The notes beneath the pieces were generated by a model, which saw nothing but the letters and a program-made list of their open reading frames with translations, did no database searches and was not told where the DNA came from. 35,657 bases of DNA from Oligoflexia bacterium (GTDB lineage: Bacteria > Bdellovibrionota > Bdellovibrionia > JABDDW01), in contig JADLCR010000059.1 in NCBI GenBank assembly GCA_020847095.1, forward strand, positions 1 through 35,657, read 5' to 3'. The translations under genes and the position numbers were made by a program. Positions 16,251 to 25,027 of this stretch are shown here, in pieces (the first letter of the stretch is position 1; each line of letters opens with the position of its first letter).

Positions 16251-17765
16251 CTATTTGCCTTCTGTAGCAAAGGCACTGACAACTTGTTGAGCGTTAGGGG
16301 CGTCATAGTTTTGCTCTTTCATTTCTGTGCCGTCCCAACGATAGATCTTACCTTGGCCTTCCATAACTGTCTTTAATGCCACAGGCCTTCCCCATAAAAC
16401 GGAAACGTTCTTCATGGTTTCACTCATGTAATTGGGCTGCAAATCGACACCTTCATATAGGTGTTCAAGCAAAAGCTCCCCGCGGTTTTCATAATTTCCG
16501 TCGACAACTTTAATGATGGGTTGCCCCCAATTGGTGAGTTGGAACAAAAGTTTCTGCTTAATCTCTGGAAATGCCCGCGTGTTGACTTCATACTGCCCCG
16601 TTCGTCTGTTGAAAACATAAACAAACATCTTGTTTTCTATGCAAAAGTCTTCGGTCAAAAAAGCATCGATAAACGTGACGTCGTTATAGTTGCGGCGTAC
16701 TTCAAATATTTTTTGGCGCCCAAGCCCGACATTCTTGTTCCAATTTTTCTTTTCCCGATAGTCGGTACAATCGTCGTATTCCTTACCGAACTTGCCCTTG
16801 TTCCACCGATCTTCAATATCCTTAAAAAGCTCGATACCCAATTTGTACGGGTTAAGCTTTCCTGGCTGAGTGGCTACTGTTCCACTATGATGATCGGCGT
16901 AGTCCACAACTTCCGAGTCCTTCAATATTTTCTCAGTCATTAGTTTTGAGTGCCAATACGACGCCCAACCTTCATTCATGATTTTGGTCATGCCTTGCGG
17001 AGAATAGTAATAGGCTTCCTCTCTAATAATGCCCAAAACATCGCGCTGCCAGGCGTTGAGTGGGGCAAACTCCATTAAAAACCAAAGAACATCTAGCTCA
17101 GGTTCGTTTGGAAACTTTTGACTTTTGGTTTTATCCAGATCCAGCTTCTTTTGTTGCTCATCAACAAAATCCTTTGGATTGATAAAAGAATCCATATATC
17201 CGCGTTCTGTTTTTAAAAGTCTCAATTGCGTCTCGTCCGCCAGAGAATCTCGTCGTCGCTTAATCGCGGTAGAGTGCCGGTCAATCAAGTTTTCAAGAGA
17301 AAGACAGCGGTCAATAAATTCTTCGACAACATCTTGGCCAAAACGATCAATGTAGCGTCTCACTCTCGAGGCGTGATTAGCCATCTCATCCATCATTTTG
17401 CGGTTGGTATGAGAAAAAAATTGATTGTTCTTGAAGAAGTCGCAGTGACCGTAAACGTGGGCCATCACAATTTTTTGATCGACAAGCTCATTGCTTTCTA
17501 AAAGGTAGGCATAGCAAGGATTGTTATTGATCACCATTTCATAGATTTTTGACAATCCATAAGCGTAACTCTTTGCTAGCCGCTCATACTCCATTCCAAA
17601 TCGCCAGTGGGGATAACGAGTCGGAAATCCGCCATAGGCGGCAATTTCGTTCATCTGATCGTAGTCAACCATTTCAAAAATGGTTTCATAGAAATCAAGC
17701 CCGTAGTCTTTGGCGTGCTTTTCAATACCCTGCTGAATTTTGGCCAGTTCCGGAGAAATATTCAT
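16251..17765 (-). CDS. spoVR: SpoVR family protein
   Basis: Cytoplasmic protein of 504 residues of the SpoVR/YcgB family. Signatures are [11 protein letters not shown] (51-61), [11 protein letters not shown] (82-92), [13 protein letters not shown] (102-114) and GWASYWHS. In Bacillus it affects the spore cortex. In non-sporulating proteobacteria it is co-expressed with the PrkA-type kinase and the DUF444 protein in stationary phase and nitrogen stress. Its ATG overlaps the yeaH stop by 4 nt, making a fully coupled three-gene operon. The biochemical role is not established. The gene ends 5 nt from the stop of the opposing papain gene. Confidence 0.96.
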   Translation of the reverse strand: MNISPELAKIQQGIEKHAKDYGLDFYETIFEMVDYDQMNEIAAYGGFPTRYPHWRFGMEYERLAKSYAYGLSKIYEMVINNNPCYAYLLESNELVDQKIVMAHVYGHCDFFKNNQFFSHTNRKMMDEMANHASRVRRYIDRFGQDVVEEFIDRCLSLENLIDRHSTAIKRRRDSLADETQLRLLKTERGYMDSFINPKDFVDEQQKKLDLDKTKSQKFPNEPELDVLWFLMEFAPLNAWQRDVLGIIREEAYYYSPQGMTKIMNEGWASYWHSKLMTEKILKDSEVVDYADHHSGTVATQPGKLNPYKLGIELFKDIEDRWNKGKFGKEYDDCTDYREKKNWNKNVGLGRQKIFEVRRNYNDVTFIDAFLTEDFCIENKMFVYVFNRRTGQYEVNTRAFPEIKQKLLFQLTNWGQPIIKVVDGNYENRGELLLEHLYEGVDLQPNYMSETMKNVSVLWGRPVALKTVMEGQGKIYRWDGTEMKEQNYDAPNAQQVVSAFATEGK

Positions 17766-18865
17766 TTTCCCTTGCCCAAAAAGTCTTTAATTGATTGATA
17801 AATGGCGTCGCGACTGTCGATGCGTGACAAAATCACTCGCTCATCTTGATTAAAGTCTTTTTCTAAATCCTTTATAAATTGGCCAGATCCGTATTTGCTT
17901 TCCACTTGCCCGTAACAAAACATGTTCACCAGCGGGAGCATGCGTTCTTTGAGAAGCTCTAAACAATACCGCGTGTCTTCACCGCTCCAATTGTCTCCGT
18001 CACTGAAGTGAAATGGATAAATGTTCCATTCAGAAATGGGATAATCTTCGTCTATGATTTTTTGAGCTAAGTTGTAGGCAGAACTAATCAGCGTTCCGCC
18101 GCTTTCGCGGGTTCTAAAAAATGTTTCTTCGTCGACCTCTCGTGCCGCTGCGTCGTGGATAATAAACCTCGTTTCGATTTCTTTGTACTGAGATTTAAGC
18201 CAAGTATGAATCCAGAACGTTTCAAGCCGAACAATTTCTTTTTGCTCGTCACCCATGGAGCCCGAGACGTCCATCATGTACATAATAACGGCATTGCTTT
18301 CTGGCTTCTCAGCATATTTATAACTGCGATAGCGCATGTCTTTTCTGACAGGAATGACCCGTGGATCATCTGGATTATAAGTCCCGCTTGAAATTTGCCG
18401 CTTGAGCGCTTCTTTATAGGTGGTTTTGAAGTGTCTCAAACTATCAGGGCCGACGTTGTGCAGACCCGTGTACTTTGTTTTGAGCGCTCGTATTTGCTTT
18501 GATCCGCGCGGTTCGATGCGCGGCAATTGCAATTCTTGACCTAAGATTTCGGCGAGTTCTTCAAAGGCGAGCTCAACTTCAAGCATGTGTTCGCCGGGCG
18601 CATTTCCCGCCTGGCCCGCACCGTCTTGGGGTTCGCCCTGTACAGGAGAGCCCTGATCGCCCTCCCCTTGCCCCACGCCTCCTGAGCTTTTTGGCCCGTA
18701 TTGAAAATGAGGTATCTCGATCTGAGGCATGGGAATAGTGACGAACTCTTTTTCCCGCTTTCCAATCATGTCGCTATTGGAAATAAATTTCTTAAAATTT
18801 GAACGGATCTTTCCCTTAACAATATCACGGAAGCGGTTATGGTCCTGCTTTATATTGAGGATCAT
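17762..18865 (-). CDS. yeaH: YeaH/YhbH family (DUF444) protein with vWA-type MIDAS motif
   Basis: DUF444 protein of 367 residues, somewhat shorter than E. coli YeaH. The order is a basic N-terminus, [11 protein letters not shown], a Gly/Gln-rich flexible segment (57-92), and a C-terminal von Willebrand A-like domain with the metal site DVSGSMG (199-205). Homologues are partners of the PrkA/YeaG kinase and act in stress adaptation. It overlaps prkA and spoVR by 4 nt each, so all three are made in one translational chain. Confidence 0.95.
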   Translation of the reverse strand: MILNIKQDHNRFRDIVKGKIRSNFKKFISNSDMIGKREKEFVTIPMPQIEIPHFQYGPKSSGGVGQGEGDQGSPVQGEPQDGAGQAGNAPGEHMLEVELAFEELAEILGQELQLPRIEPRGSKQIRALKTKYTGLHNVGPDSLRHFKTTYKEALKRQISSGTYNPDDPRVIPVRKDMRYRSYKYAEKPESNAVIMYMMDVSGSMGDEQKEIVRLETFWIHTWLKSQYKEIETRFIIHDAAAREVDEETFFRTRESGGTLISSAYNLAQKIIDEDYPISEWNIYPFHFSDGDNWSGEDTRYCLELLKERMLPLVNMFCYGQVESKYGSGQFIKDLEKDFNQDERVILSRIDSRDAIYQSIKDFLGKGK

Positions 18866-20940
18866 TTCGCCTTCACATCGCCCCTGGCAAAGATGCTTGC
18901 CACAAAGTTAAGTACATCACTCGAACAAATTTCACAGTAACCGTAATCCTTGATGAGCCTGCTCTTAACGATGTCGATCTTCTCTTGAGTGTTCTTATCA
19001 ACAACACTGGTCACCAAACTTGCGAGCTTGATAGAGTCTTTTTGATCTTCGAACAGCTTAAGCTCCAAGGCTTTGTGAAGTCGCTCATTGGTTTTATAAT
19101 CAAATTGTTTTCCATCAATGGCGAGTGCTCCGATGTAATTCATAATCTCTCTTCGAAAGTCATCTTTACGAGATTCAGGAATATCAATTTTTTCTTCGAT
19201 CGATCGCATCAACCGCTCATCTGGCTCTTCATCCTGACCCGTATACTTGTTTCGAACGCGCTCTTTTTGCGTGTAGGCCTTTATATTATCGATGTAATTG
19301 GAGCAAAGACGGGCAAGAGCGTTCTCGTCCGCGCTGATCGCCCTTTGAACCTCGCTCTTGACCATGTCTTCGTACTCTTGTTTCACAACAGCAAGCAGTT
19401 CTTTGTAAGACTTCTTTTTCTCGTCACCCACAATCAAGATGTGGTGCTTGAGTCCGCCCTCGAGTTCATTGAGAACCATGAAAGGATTCACGCAACCCGC
19501 CTCGCCGTGTTTTGAATTAACCAACGAGTTTGAGATTTTATCTTGAATATAACGGGGCGAGATTCCATCCAACCCCTCTCTTACCGCCTCTTTGCGAAGT
19601 TCTTTGACGTTATCTTCAGTGTAACCGGGCAATGTTTTACCGTCGTAAAGCTTGAGCTTTTGGAGTCGCGAGAGGTTTGCCTTCTTGGGCATTTCGAGCC
19701 TGGTGAGAATCGCCCACATTGCCGCCATTTCTAATGTATGGGGAGCAATGTGCTTTCCTTTAATACGCTTTTCATTGAAATCTTTTTTATAAATCTTGAT
19801 CTCTTCTTTGAGCTTAGTGATGTAGGGGACATCGATCTTGATCGTCCTATCTCTAAGCGCTTCCATAAATTCATTATTCTGAAGGCGTCGATATTCTGGT
19901 TCGTTAGTATGTCCGATTATGACTTCGTCAATATCGGTTTGAGCAAACTTCTTGGGTTTAATTTTATGCTCTTGAGAGGCGCCCAAAAGATCATACAAAA
20001 ACGAGACATCCAATTTTAGAACTTCAATAAATTCAATGACGCCGCGGTTAGCGATGTTAAATTCTCCATCAAAATTAAACGCTCGCGGGTCTGAATCAGA
20101 TCCGTACTCAGCAATGCGCCGATAGTTGATGTCTCCGGTTAGCTCAGTAGAGTCTTGATTCTTTTCATCTTTCGGTTGAAAGGTTCCGATACCAACTCGA
20201 TCGGCCTCACTCAACACCAAACGACGAACCTCAACGTGATCGAGAACCTTGTTGATATCTCCATGGTATTTTGTCATCAGCTCTTTAAAAATAAATCGGC
20301 AGGCCGGGCAAAGATCGCCCTCTACTTTGATTTTGTACTTTCCCTTGGTTCCACGGTTAAGTTCCTCTGAAACTTGATCTCTCACTTCTGTAGGAAAAAT
20401 TCGAAGTGGCTCTTCGTGCATGGGGCAAGGGAACTCTTCAATGCCTTTGCCCAGAACACCGTGCCTTGGGTTTTCTTTATCCGTCCAAACAAATGTATAA
20501 AGCGCTCCCTCTTGAGTGCGAGAATACTCTTCCATCCCGCGCTTTAAGAGTCGTGCAATAGTTGACTTAGAACTTCCAACCGGGCCGTGAAGCAAGATGA
20601 CCCTGCGCTCTGGTCCGTAACCCTCAGCTGCCGCCCGAAATGTTCCGACCAGCTTCATGAGCGAAATATCAAGGCCGAACACGGCATCTTTTCCACCGTT
20701 TCTTTCATCATCAAAGAATTTGTAATGAGTGATTTTCTTTTTAAACTCTGTGTACTCAGTGAATCCGTAACTCATAACCATGTCGTACAGCCGCTGAAAC
20801 GAAGTACGGCATATTTCGGGTCGCTCTTTTACCAGAGTGGCGTAATCGGAAAATGTTCCGCGCCAGTTGAGCTCACGAAACTTCTCGGTGGCTGTTAAGT
20901 TCGAAAGGATGTTTTGCAGATCGACTTGGTTTCGTGTCAT
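18862..20940 (-). CDS. prkA: PrkA/YeaG serine protein kinase
   Basis: Protein kinase of 692 residues with an N-terminal AAA-type domain (PrkA AAA) carrying the Walker A GPVGSSKS (119-126), cysteine pairs ([17 protein letters not shown]) typical of the family, and the C-terminal PrkA domain. It is about 50-60 residues longer than the Bacillus and E. coli proteins. Known members phosphorylate few identified substrates and respond to stress and nutrient limitation. A strong ribosome-binding site (AAGGGGG, about 8 nt from the ATG) and a perfect TATAAT lie upstream. It heads the prkA-yeaH-spoVR operon, which is well conserved in proteobacteria. Confidence 0.96.
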   Translation of the reverse strand: MTRNQVDLQNILSNLTATEKFRELNWRGTFSDYATLVKERPEICRTSFQRLYDMVMSYGFTEYTEFKKKITHYKFFDDERNGGKDAVFGLDISLMKLVGTFRAAAEGYGPERRVILLHGPVGSSKSTIARLLKRGMEEYSRTQEGALYTFVWTDKENPRHGVLGKGIEEFPCPMHEEPLRIFPTEVRDQVSEELNRGTKGKYKIKVEGDLCPACRFIFKELMTKYHGDINKVLDHVEVRRLVLSEADRVGIGTFQPKDEKNQDSTELTGDINYRRIAEYGSDSDPRAFNFDGEFNIANRGVIEFIEVLKLDVSFLYDLLGASQEHKIKPKKFAQTDIDEVIIGHTNEPEYRRLQNNEFMEALRDRTIKIDVPYITKLKEEIKIYKKDFNEKRIKGKHIAPHTLEMAAMWAILTRLEMPKKANLSRLQKLKLYDGKTLPGYTEDNVKELRKEAVREGLDGISPRYIQDKISNSLVNSKHGEAGCVNPFMVLNELEGGLKHHILIVGDEKKKSYKELLAVVKQEYEDMVKSEVQRAISADENALARLCSNYIDNIKAYTQKERVRNKYTGQDEEPDERLMRSIEEKIDIPESRKDDFRREIMNYIGALAIDGKQFDYKTNERLHKALELKLFEDQKDSIKLASLVTSVVDKNTQEKIDIVKSRLIKDYGYCEICSSDVLNFVASIFARGDVKAK

Positions 20941-20960
20941 AGCGGATCCCCCTTATTCTA

Positions 20961-20966
20961 ATTATA
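20961..20966 (-). promoter_or_regulatory. TATAAT box upstream of prkA
   Basis: A perfect -10 hexamer (minus strand) lies 20 nt before the prkA ATG. No convincing -35 is seen 16-18 nt upstream, so it may depend on an activator or be coincidence. The spacer region overlaps the 3' end of the LolB-like gene. Confidence 0.35.
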
Positions 20967-20976
20967 CGGGGAATAC

Positions 20977-21654
20977 TCACATCTCGGGTACTGGAAAACT
21001 TTGAAATCCTTGAGGGACCTGGAGCGCCATTCGCCCATCGCTATCAGACAAATTTTTCTGCCAACCGGTTAAATAAAACTTAAGACTTACGGCCCGATCC
21101 GGAAAGCTCAGAGAAATTTTTGTGGCGCGTCCGGCCCAAGGTCCAGCGCTTGAGCGCTTGGCCCACTCCACCGTGTACCTGATACCTTCTGATTCGCCCG
21201 AACACTTTGCCGGCTGACTTGTCGCGCCCTCGCACTCCGACCCTGCCGTAGGTTTTTCGTTAAGGACAGACCAAAGGCTTTGGACATCTACTGACAGCGG
21301 AAATACAGGATCCAGAGCCTTAGGATTTGGTTTGCCAAAATAATGCTTCTTGGCGCGATACATGACGTACTCGATTTTTGCGTCGGTCAGCACAACGGAA
21401 GCTAATGGAAGATCGACGGTGCTTGTGACATCAATTCTAATAGCCTTTGGGCTCAAAATATAAATGTCAGATTTCAGCTTATAGGTTTTTCCTTCGCGCT
21501 CGACATATAACGTGCTCGACAAAGCCTGAGGGCCTTTAACTTGAATGCCTTTGCTCACTCCTTCTTCAGGGGTTGTCGCGCAACGAATCAAAGAAAATAA
21601 AATGATGAAAAGTAAAAGTAAATTAAGGGGCAGTCGATAGAGCCGCGGGCTCAC
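20977..21654 (-). CDS. LolB-like outer-membrane lipoprotein
   Basis: Lipoprotein of about 225 residues from a GTG at 21654, preceded by AAGG. Translation there gives a compact signal (VSPRLYRLPLNL..IILFSLIRC) with Cys at position 25. An ATG further upstream would add up to 27 residues before the signal and is unlikely. The mature domain has alternating strands (GKTYKLKSDIYILSP, PLASVVLTDAKIEYVMY, KHYFGKP) like the LolA/LolB half-barrel that carries lipoproteins or lipid. Arg occupies the position before the lipidated Cys, as in the BamE-like lipoprotein of this window. It lies in the TPR gene's transcript, overlapping its 3' end by about 32 nt. Confidence 0.75.
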   Translation of the reverse strand: MSPRLYRLPLNLLLLFIILFSLIRCATTPEEGVSKGIQVKGPQALSSTLYVEREGKTYKLKSDIYILSPKAIRIDVTSTVDLPLASVVLTDAKIEYVMYRAKKHYFGKPNPKALDPVFPLSVDVQSLWSVLNEKPTAGSECEGATSQPAKCSGESEGIRYTVEWAKRSSAGPWAGRATKISLSFPDRAVSLKFYLTGWQKNLSDSDGRMALQVPQGFQSFPVPEM

Positions 21655-23461
21655 GAGGGCCTTGGCGCGTAATGGATGCGTCCAGATTAGTAATTTTTTG
21701 TTTAATTTTGGCAACATTGTTTTCGTCACTCTCAAGTGCTAACGCTCGAGCGAACATTTCTCGAGCCTTTTCTCTGAGCCCGGCCCTTAAATAGGCGTCC
21801 CCAAGGTGTTCAGCGATTATGGCTTCTTCGGGTTTAAGTTTATATGCCTTTTCAAGAACCGCAATAGCCTCTTTGAATTTGCCCTTCTTGAAAAGAACCC
21901 ATCCCAATGAGTCCGTGATATAGCCATCACCTGGTTTTAATTTAAGTGCCCGGCGAATAAATTGCTCCGCTTGATCTAGATCCTTGTTCATGTCCGCCAT
22001 GGTGTAGCCAAGGTAGTTCAGCGCTTGAACATGTTCAGGGTTAATTTCCAAAACCTTATGCATGGAAGCAAGACACTCTTCTTTGAGCCCCACTTTGTCG
22101 CGCATGGTTCCGTGGTAGAAGTGAAGCTGGTCATCTTTAGGAAATTTCTCAACGCCTTGTCCCAATACATCGACGGCCTTTTGAGTCTGCTTGCTCTCGT
22201 CAAGAAGCGACCCATAAAAGCTATAAAACTGAGGCACATCAGGTCGTCGGCGAACAGCCTCTTCCATAACGCTCAGTGCTTTATTGGGCTTATTGAGCAG
22301 CTTATAAAGGTACGCGGTGTGAACAGCGGCTTCACCAAACAATTGGCTCGAAGACTCGATCGTTTCAAATTGTTCAATTGCCTCAGGATAGGCTTTTATT
22401 TCTTCGTAAACAGCCGCAAGATAAAAACGAATTTTTTCAGCAGCGGGCTCTAGAGCAAGAATGTCCTTTAGCTTCTTAATGGCGCGATCATATTGCTTTT
22501 GCTCGATTAGAATGAGCGCCATTTTAACTTTGACATTGAGATTGTCGGGATCGTTTTGATCGATATATTCGAATTGGGCGTAGGCTTGCTCGTACTTATC
22601 TTGATCAAGATAAATACGACCCAAAAGCTGCGCGACTTTTACCGACGGACCGTATTTTTTTTGAAAATCTTCGTATAGAACGAGAGCCTTATCTGAGCGC
22701 TTAGTACTTTCATAGAGCGTTCCGAGAGCCACCAAGGCTTCGAGAAAATCTGCCTTTTCGGCTAAGGATTTTTTGAATGCCGCTTCGGCTTCTTTTTTTC
22801 GATCTCGTTCGAGCTCAACACGTCCCCAGTAATAATACGGAAGATGGGGTTGCGCCGAGCCCTTGGCCACTTTCTTAAAGTGATCGGCCGCCTCGGTAAA
22901 TTTCTTGTCTTCAGCCAGCAAAGCTCCAATGTACAAACTTGCTTCCATGTTGTCGGGCTGAGCTTTCAGCACCGCTCGATATTGTTCAAGCGCTCGATCA
23001 TAAAGCCGATTCGAAGTGTAAAGGGAACCCAACACAAGGCGCGCATCCGAATAGGTCGGATCCAATTTGATGGCCTCTTCGGCTTGATCAACAGCCTGAA
23101 GCAGCTCACCCTTTTTAACAAGCTCCGTAGCCAGCTTTGTTCGTACCATTGAACTTTTGGGGTCGTAAACTAAGGTCGCCTTGTACTCTTCAATAGCTCT
23201 CTGAACGTCACCCTCGTTAGAGTAAGCTTCGCCGAGAGTGAAATGATAATCGGCTTGAGAGCGCAAAAACTGGGGATCTATAACTTCACCCGATTTGATG
23301 GGCGGCACCTTTGCTGATGCTGGGATGCGCGCTTTTGCCGCTTGCGCCAAAACTTCATCAGGCTTGGATTTTTCTGAGCGCTTTAGAGAAGATTGACACG
23401 CGGCCAAGACAAAAAGAATCACCAGCACAATCAATCGTTTGATTTTTGGCAAGAATGCCAT
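21623..23461 (-). CDS. TPR-repeat lipoprotein
   Basis: Lipoprotein of 612 residues. Lipobox LAAC with Cys at 22 follows the signal MAFLPKIKRLIVLVILFV. The rest is a chain of about fourteen tetratricopeptide repeats (for example GDVQRAIEEYKATLVYDP, RLYDRALEQYRAVLKAQP, GKFKEAIAVLEKAYKLKP), which act as a protein-binding scaffold. Length and repeat number match large TPR lipoproteins of the deltaproteobacterial lineage. The C-terminal tail after about 595 is short and basic. It probably shares a transcript with the LolB-like gene, which suggests lipoprotein or outer-membrane biogenesis. A GGGGG ribosome-binding site lies about 10 nt before the ATG. Confidence 0.93.
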   Translation of the reverse strand: MAFLPKIKRLIVLVILFVLAACQSSLKRSEKSKPDEVLAQAAKARIPASAKVPPIKSGEVIDPQFLRSQADYHFTLGEAYSNEGDVQRAIEEYKATLVYDPKSSMVRTKLATELVKKGELLQAVDQAEEAIKLDPTYSDARLVLGSLYTSNRLYDRALEQYRAVLKAQPDNMEASLYIGALLAEDKKFTEAADHFKKVAKGSAQPHLPYYYWGRVELERDRKKEAEAAFKKSLAEKADFLEALVALGTLYESTKRSDKALVLYEDFQKKYGPSVKVAQLLGRIYLDQDKYEQAYAQFEYIDQNDPDNLNVKVKMALILIEQKQYDRAIKKLKDILALEPAAEKIRFYLAAVYEEIKAYPEAIEQFETIESSSQLFGEAAVHTAYLYKLLNKPNKALSVMEEAVRRRPDVPQFYSFYGSLLDESKQTQKAVDVLGQGVEKFPKDDQLHFYHGTMRDKVGLKEECLASMHKVLEINPEHVQALNYLGYTMADMNKDLDQAEQFIRRALKLKPGDGYITDSLGWVLFKKGKFKEAIAVLEKAYKLKPEEAIIAEHLGDAYLRAGLREKAREMFARALALESDENNVAKIKQKITNLDASITRQGPREPAALSTAP

Positions 23462-23498
23462 TTACTGTGATCCCCCGCGAGAACCCAAACGGTTCAAC

Positions 23499-23594
23499 GG
23501 AAGCGCTCAAGAGGCTGGTGCTCTTCCCGGACTTCAAATCCGGCGTCAGACGTTAATCGCCTGAGGTGGGTTCGATTCCCATTCGCTTCCGCCA
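23499..23594 (+). tRNA. selC: tRNA-Sec (selenocysteine tRNA, anticodon UCA)
   Basis: A 96-nt tRNA gene with encoded CCA (discriminator G at 23591, CCA at 23592-23594). The acceptor stem is GGAAGCG/CGCTTCC with an 8th C-T mismatch. The extended D arm is AAGAG/CTCTT. The anticodon stem-loop CCGGA-CTTCAAA-TCCGG has anticodon TCA at 23534-23536. A long variable arm (TCAG/CTGA, 23546-23564) and the T arm (GTGGG TTCGATT CCCAT) complete it. The long variable arm, the TCA anticodon and the length match selC rather than any other tRNA. The gene lies between two minus-strand genes. No selA, selB or selD is in the window, so the rest of the system must be elsewhere. No UGA-containing gene with an obvious SECIS is seen nearby. 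Confidence 0.88.
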
Positions 23595-23667
23595 ATAACT
23601 CCTTGGCTCTCAAGAAGCTTTTCGGAGTGAGAATTGAAAATCTTGATAAAGGTTTGAACAGTCTGGA

Positions 23668-24150
23668 CTATCGAACAGGGGCGACGGAACCTAGATCATC
23701 GCCCTGGAAAATTTGGCTCGAGATATCTGAAGGATTCTCAACATTCATGGATCCGGATTCATCCTTGCCATTGGGGCCAACGCTCCATACGGCGACCTGA
23801 ACAGGAAGTCCTTTTGCGTCTTGAATAAATGAGAATCGATAGGGTCTGCCCCAGGGATCCTTGCCCCCCTCACCTGAAGCGGTACCGGGTACATAACCCA
23901 ATAACTTTCCGCTCTCGTTTTCTTCGGAGCTCACGCCCACCGAGGCTATTGAACGACCTTTTTCTTGTGATTTCAATGAGTTAGCTGCACTTAACTGCTT
24001 GGCCATTTGGGAGGCTGCAATTTGAGCCTTTTCGAGATTCCTTGAGTCAAAATTGGTTCGGACGATCGGCGCGGAAACCGCAACGACTACCCCCAAGGAG
24101 AACATGATCGTCAACACATCAAAACTTGTAAGTCCTTGATTTTTCATCAT
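23668..24150 (-). CDS. Type II secretion/type IV pilin-like pseudopilin
   Basis: Pseudopilin-like protein of 160 residues. The start chosen is ATG 24150, preceded by AGGG at a spacing of 8; a longer reading frame adds 12 residues. The N-terminus MMKNQG|LTSFDVLTIMFSLGVVVAVSAPIV has the prepilin-peptidase pattern (Gly before a hydrophobic helix) with Asp where Glu normally stands at +5 and Leu instead of Phe at +1. The C-terminus DPWGRPYRFSF...VAVWSVGPNGKDESG matches the GspG-type pseudopilin motif, which includes a calcium-binding loop. No other gsp gene is adjacent. It may serve the cell's T2SS or pilus or be a specialised stand-alone paralogue. Confidence 0.75.
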   Translation of the reverse strand: MMKNQGLTSFDVLTIMFSLGVVVAVSAPIVRTNFDSRNLEKAQIAASQMAKQLSAANSLKSQEKGRSIASVGVSSEENESGKLLGYVPGTASGEGGKDPWGRPYRFSFIQDAKGLPVQVAVWSVGPNGKDESGSMNVENPSDISSQIFQGDDLGSVAPVR

Positions 24151-24408
24151 TTTTGAGTCCCTACTTCCCCAAATCCTGATTAACACTCAACTATTCGGCA
24201 TTTCCCCTAGAAACTTAAGACCTAAGACTAGTTTTTTTTGCACCGCAAAAACCATTACCCGGCAGGCGGAACCCCGTGGTCTAACCATTAGGCCCAGGTG
24301 AAGTTCTGACGCTACATTCAACAAACTTGACATCATGTGCCTAGGGTGACATTTTACAGACGCTTTAGGAATGACGTGCATTAACCCATGGCACCGAGGA
24401 GGTTTCTC
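24151..24408. other. Intergenic region between pseudopilin and PhaR-type gene
   Basis: 258 nt without a credible gene. It holds a near-perfect inverted repeat GGTCTAACCATTAGGCC (24278-24294), a run of eight T residues near 24230 with only a weak hairpin before it, and the promoter of the PhaR-type gene. The GC-rich segment 24258-24300 has a tRNA D-arm-like look but does not fold as a tRNA. Confidence 0.5.
24327..24355 (+). promoter_or_regulatory. Candidate promoter of the PhaR-type gene
   Basis: A perfect TTGACA (24327-24332) is followed 17 nt later by CATTTT (24350-24355), a weak -10. It lies about 55 nt before the preferred start codon. Confidence 0.4.
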
Positions 24409-24951
24409 TTGGAAGCGCAAATTCAAAGCCCAGCAGTTGTAACGACTAACCCAAATGCAAAAGTTATTAAGCGTTATCAGAATCGAAAACTCTATGACAC
24501 ACAGCAAAGCTGCTATGTGACTTTGGAAGACATCGCTAAGATGATTCGCAATAACGAGGACGTTGTCGTTGTTGATAACAAAACAAAAAAAGACATTACT
24601 TCATCAACATTGACGCAAATCATTTTCGAAGCTGAAAAGAAAGCTAAGAACTACATTTCCATTGAGACTCTTCGAGAGATCATTCAAACGGGAACAGGTA
24701 GCATTTCTAGCTACTTGGAAAAAGCATTGAACAAGCCTTTGGCTGCGCGCCCCTCAGAAGCCGCAGATGTCAAAGACCTACTCGACAGCACCACCCGTTC
24801 ATTTGATGATATTCAAAAGAAACTTGAAGATCGCTTGGCACGCAGCGCAGATAAAGGCGATTTGGGCGGCATGAAAGAAGGCATTAATCAATTGCACCAA
24901 AAGCTCAATTCACTTGAAACACGCTTGCGTCAATTCGAACTTGAAAACTAA
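24409..24951 (+). CDS. phaR: PhaR-type polyhydroxyalkanoate regulator
   Basis: DNA-binding regulator of 180 residues from a TTG at 24409, which is preceded by the ribosome-binding site GAGGAGG at an ideal 6-nt spacing. An ATG at 24388 would add 7 residues but place that site inside the gene. The N-terminal domain (VIKRYQNRKLYDTQQSCYVT...LEDIAKMIRNNEDVVVVDNKTKKDIT) is the PHA accumulation regulator DNA-binding domain (PhaR/PhbF). The C-terminal part is helical and coiled-coil-like (SFDDIQKKLEDRL, GINQLHQKLNSLETRLRQFE), suggesting oligomerisation. In known cases it represses phasin genes and binds PHA granules. No PHA synthase is in the window. A strong terminator follows. Confidence 0.9.
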   Translation: MEAQIQSPAVVTTNPNAKVIKRYQNRKLYDTQQSCYVTLEDIAKMIRNNEDVVVVDNKTKKDITSSTLTQIIFEAEKKAKNYISIETLREIIQTGTGSISSYLEKALNKPLAARPSEAADVKDLLDSTTRSFDDIQKKLEDRLARSADKGDLGGMKEGINQLHQKLNSLETRLRQFELEN

Positions 24952-24975
24952 AATTAGATCTAATTGAAGTAAAAA

Positions 24976-25005
24976 AGCCTGAGTTTAACCTCGGGCTTTT
25001 TTTTT
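24976..25005 (+). terminator. Rho-independent terminator
   Basis: An 8-bp stem (AGCCTGAG / CTCGGGCT with one T-G pair) is followed by nine T residues, just after the PhaR-type gene. It lies just upstream of the next gene's ribosome-binding site, so the small beta-barrel gene needs its own promoter or read-through. Confidence 0.9.
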
Positions 25006-25027
25006 GAAATCTATGGAGGAACTCAAA

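Noticed and set aside
16461-16943. 160-codon plus-strand frame inside spoVR
   Set aside because: Antisense to conserved SpoVR sequence, and no start signals.
18985-19515. 176-codon open frame on the plus strand inside prkA
   Set aside because: It is antisense to a strongly conserved kinase gene, has no ribosome-binding site and its translation looks like no protein family; a shadow frame.
23603-23800. 65-codon plus-strand frame just after selC
   Set aside because: It mostly overlaps the pseudopilin gene in antisense and has no ribosome-binding site.
24258-24300. tRNA-like segment (D-arm-like GGTCTAACCATTAGGCC)
   Set aside because: No matching acceptor stem, anticodon arm or T arm could be built on either strand; kept only as an inverted repeat.
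24187-24507. 106-codon minus-strand frame across the PhaR-type promoter
   Set aside because: It runs antisense into the conserved DNA-binding domain and its translation is compositionally odd.
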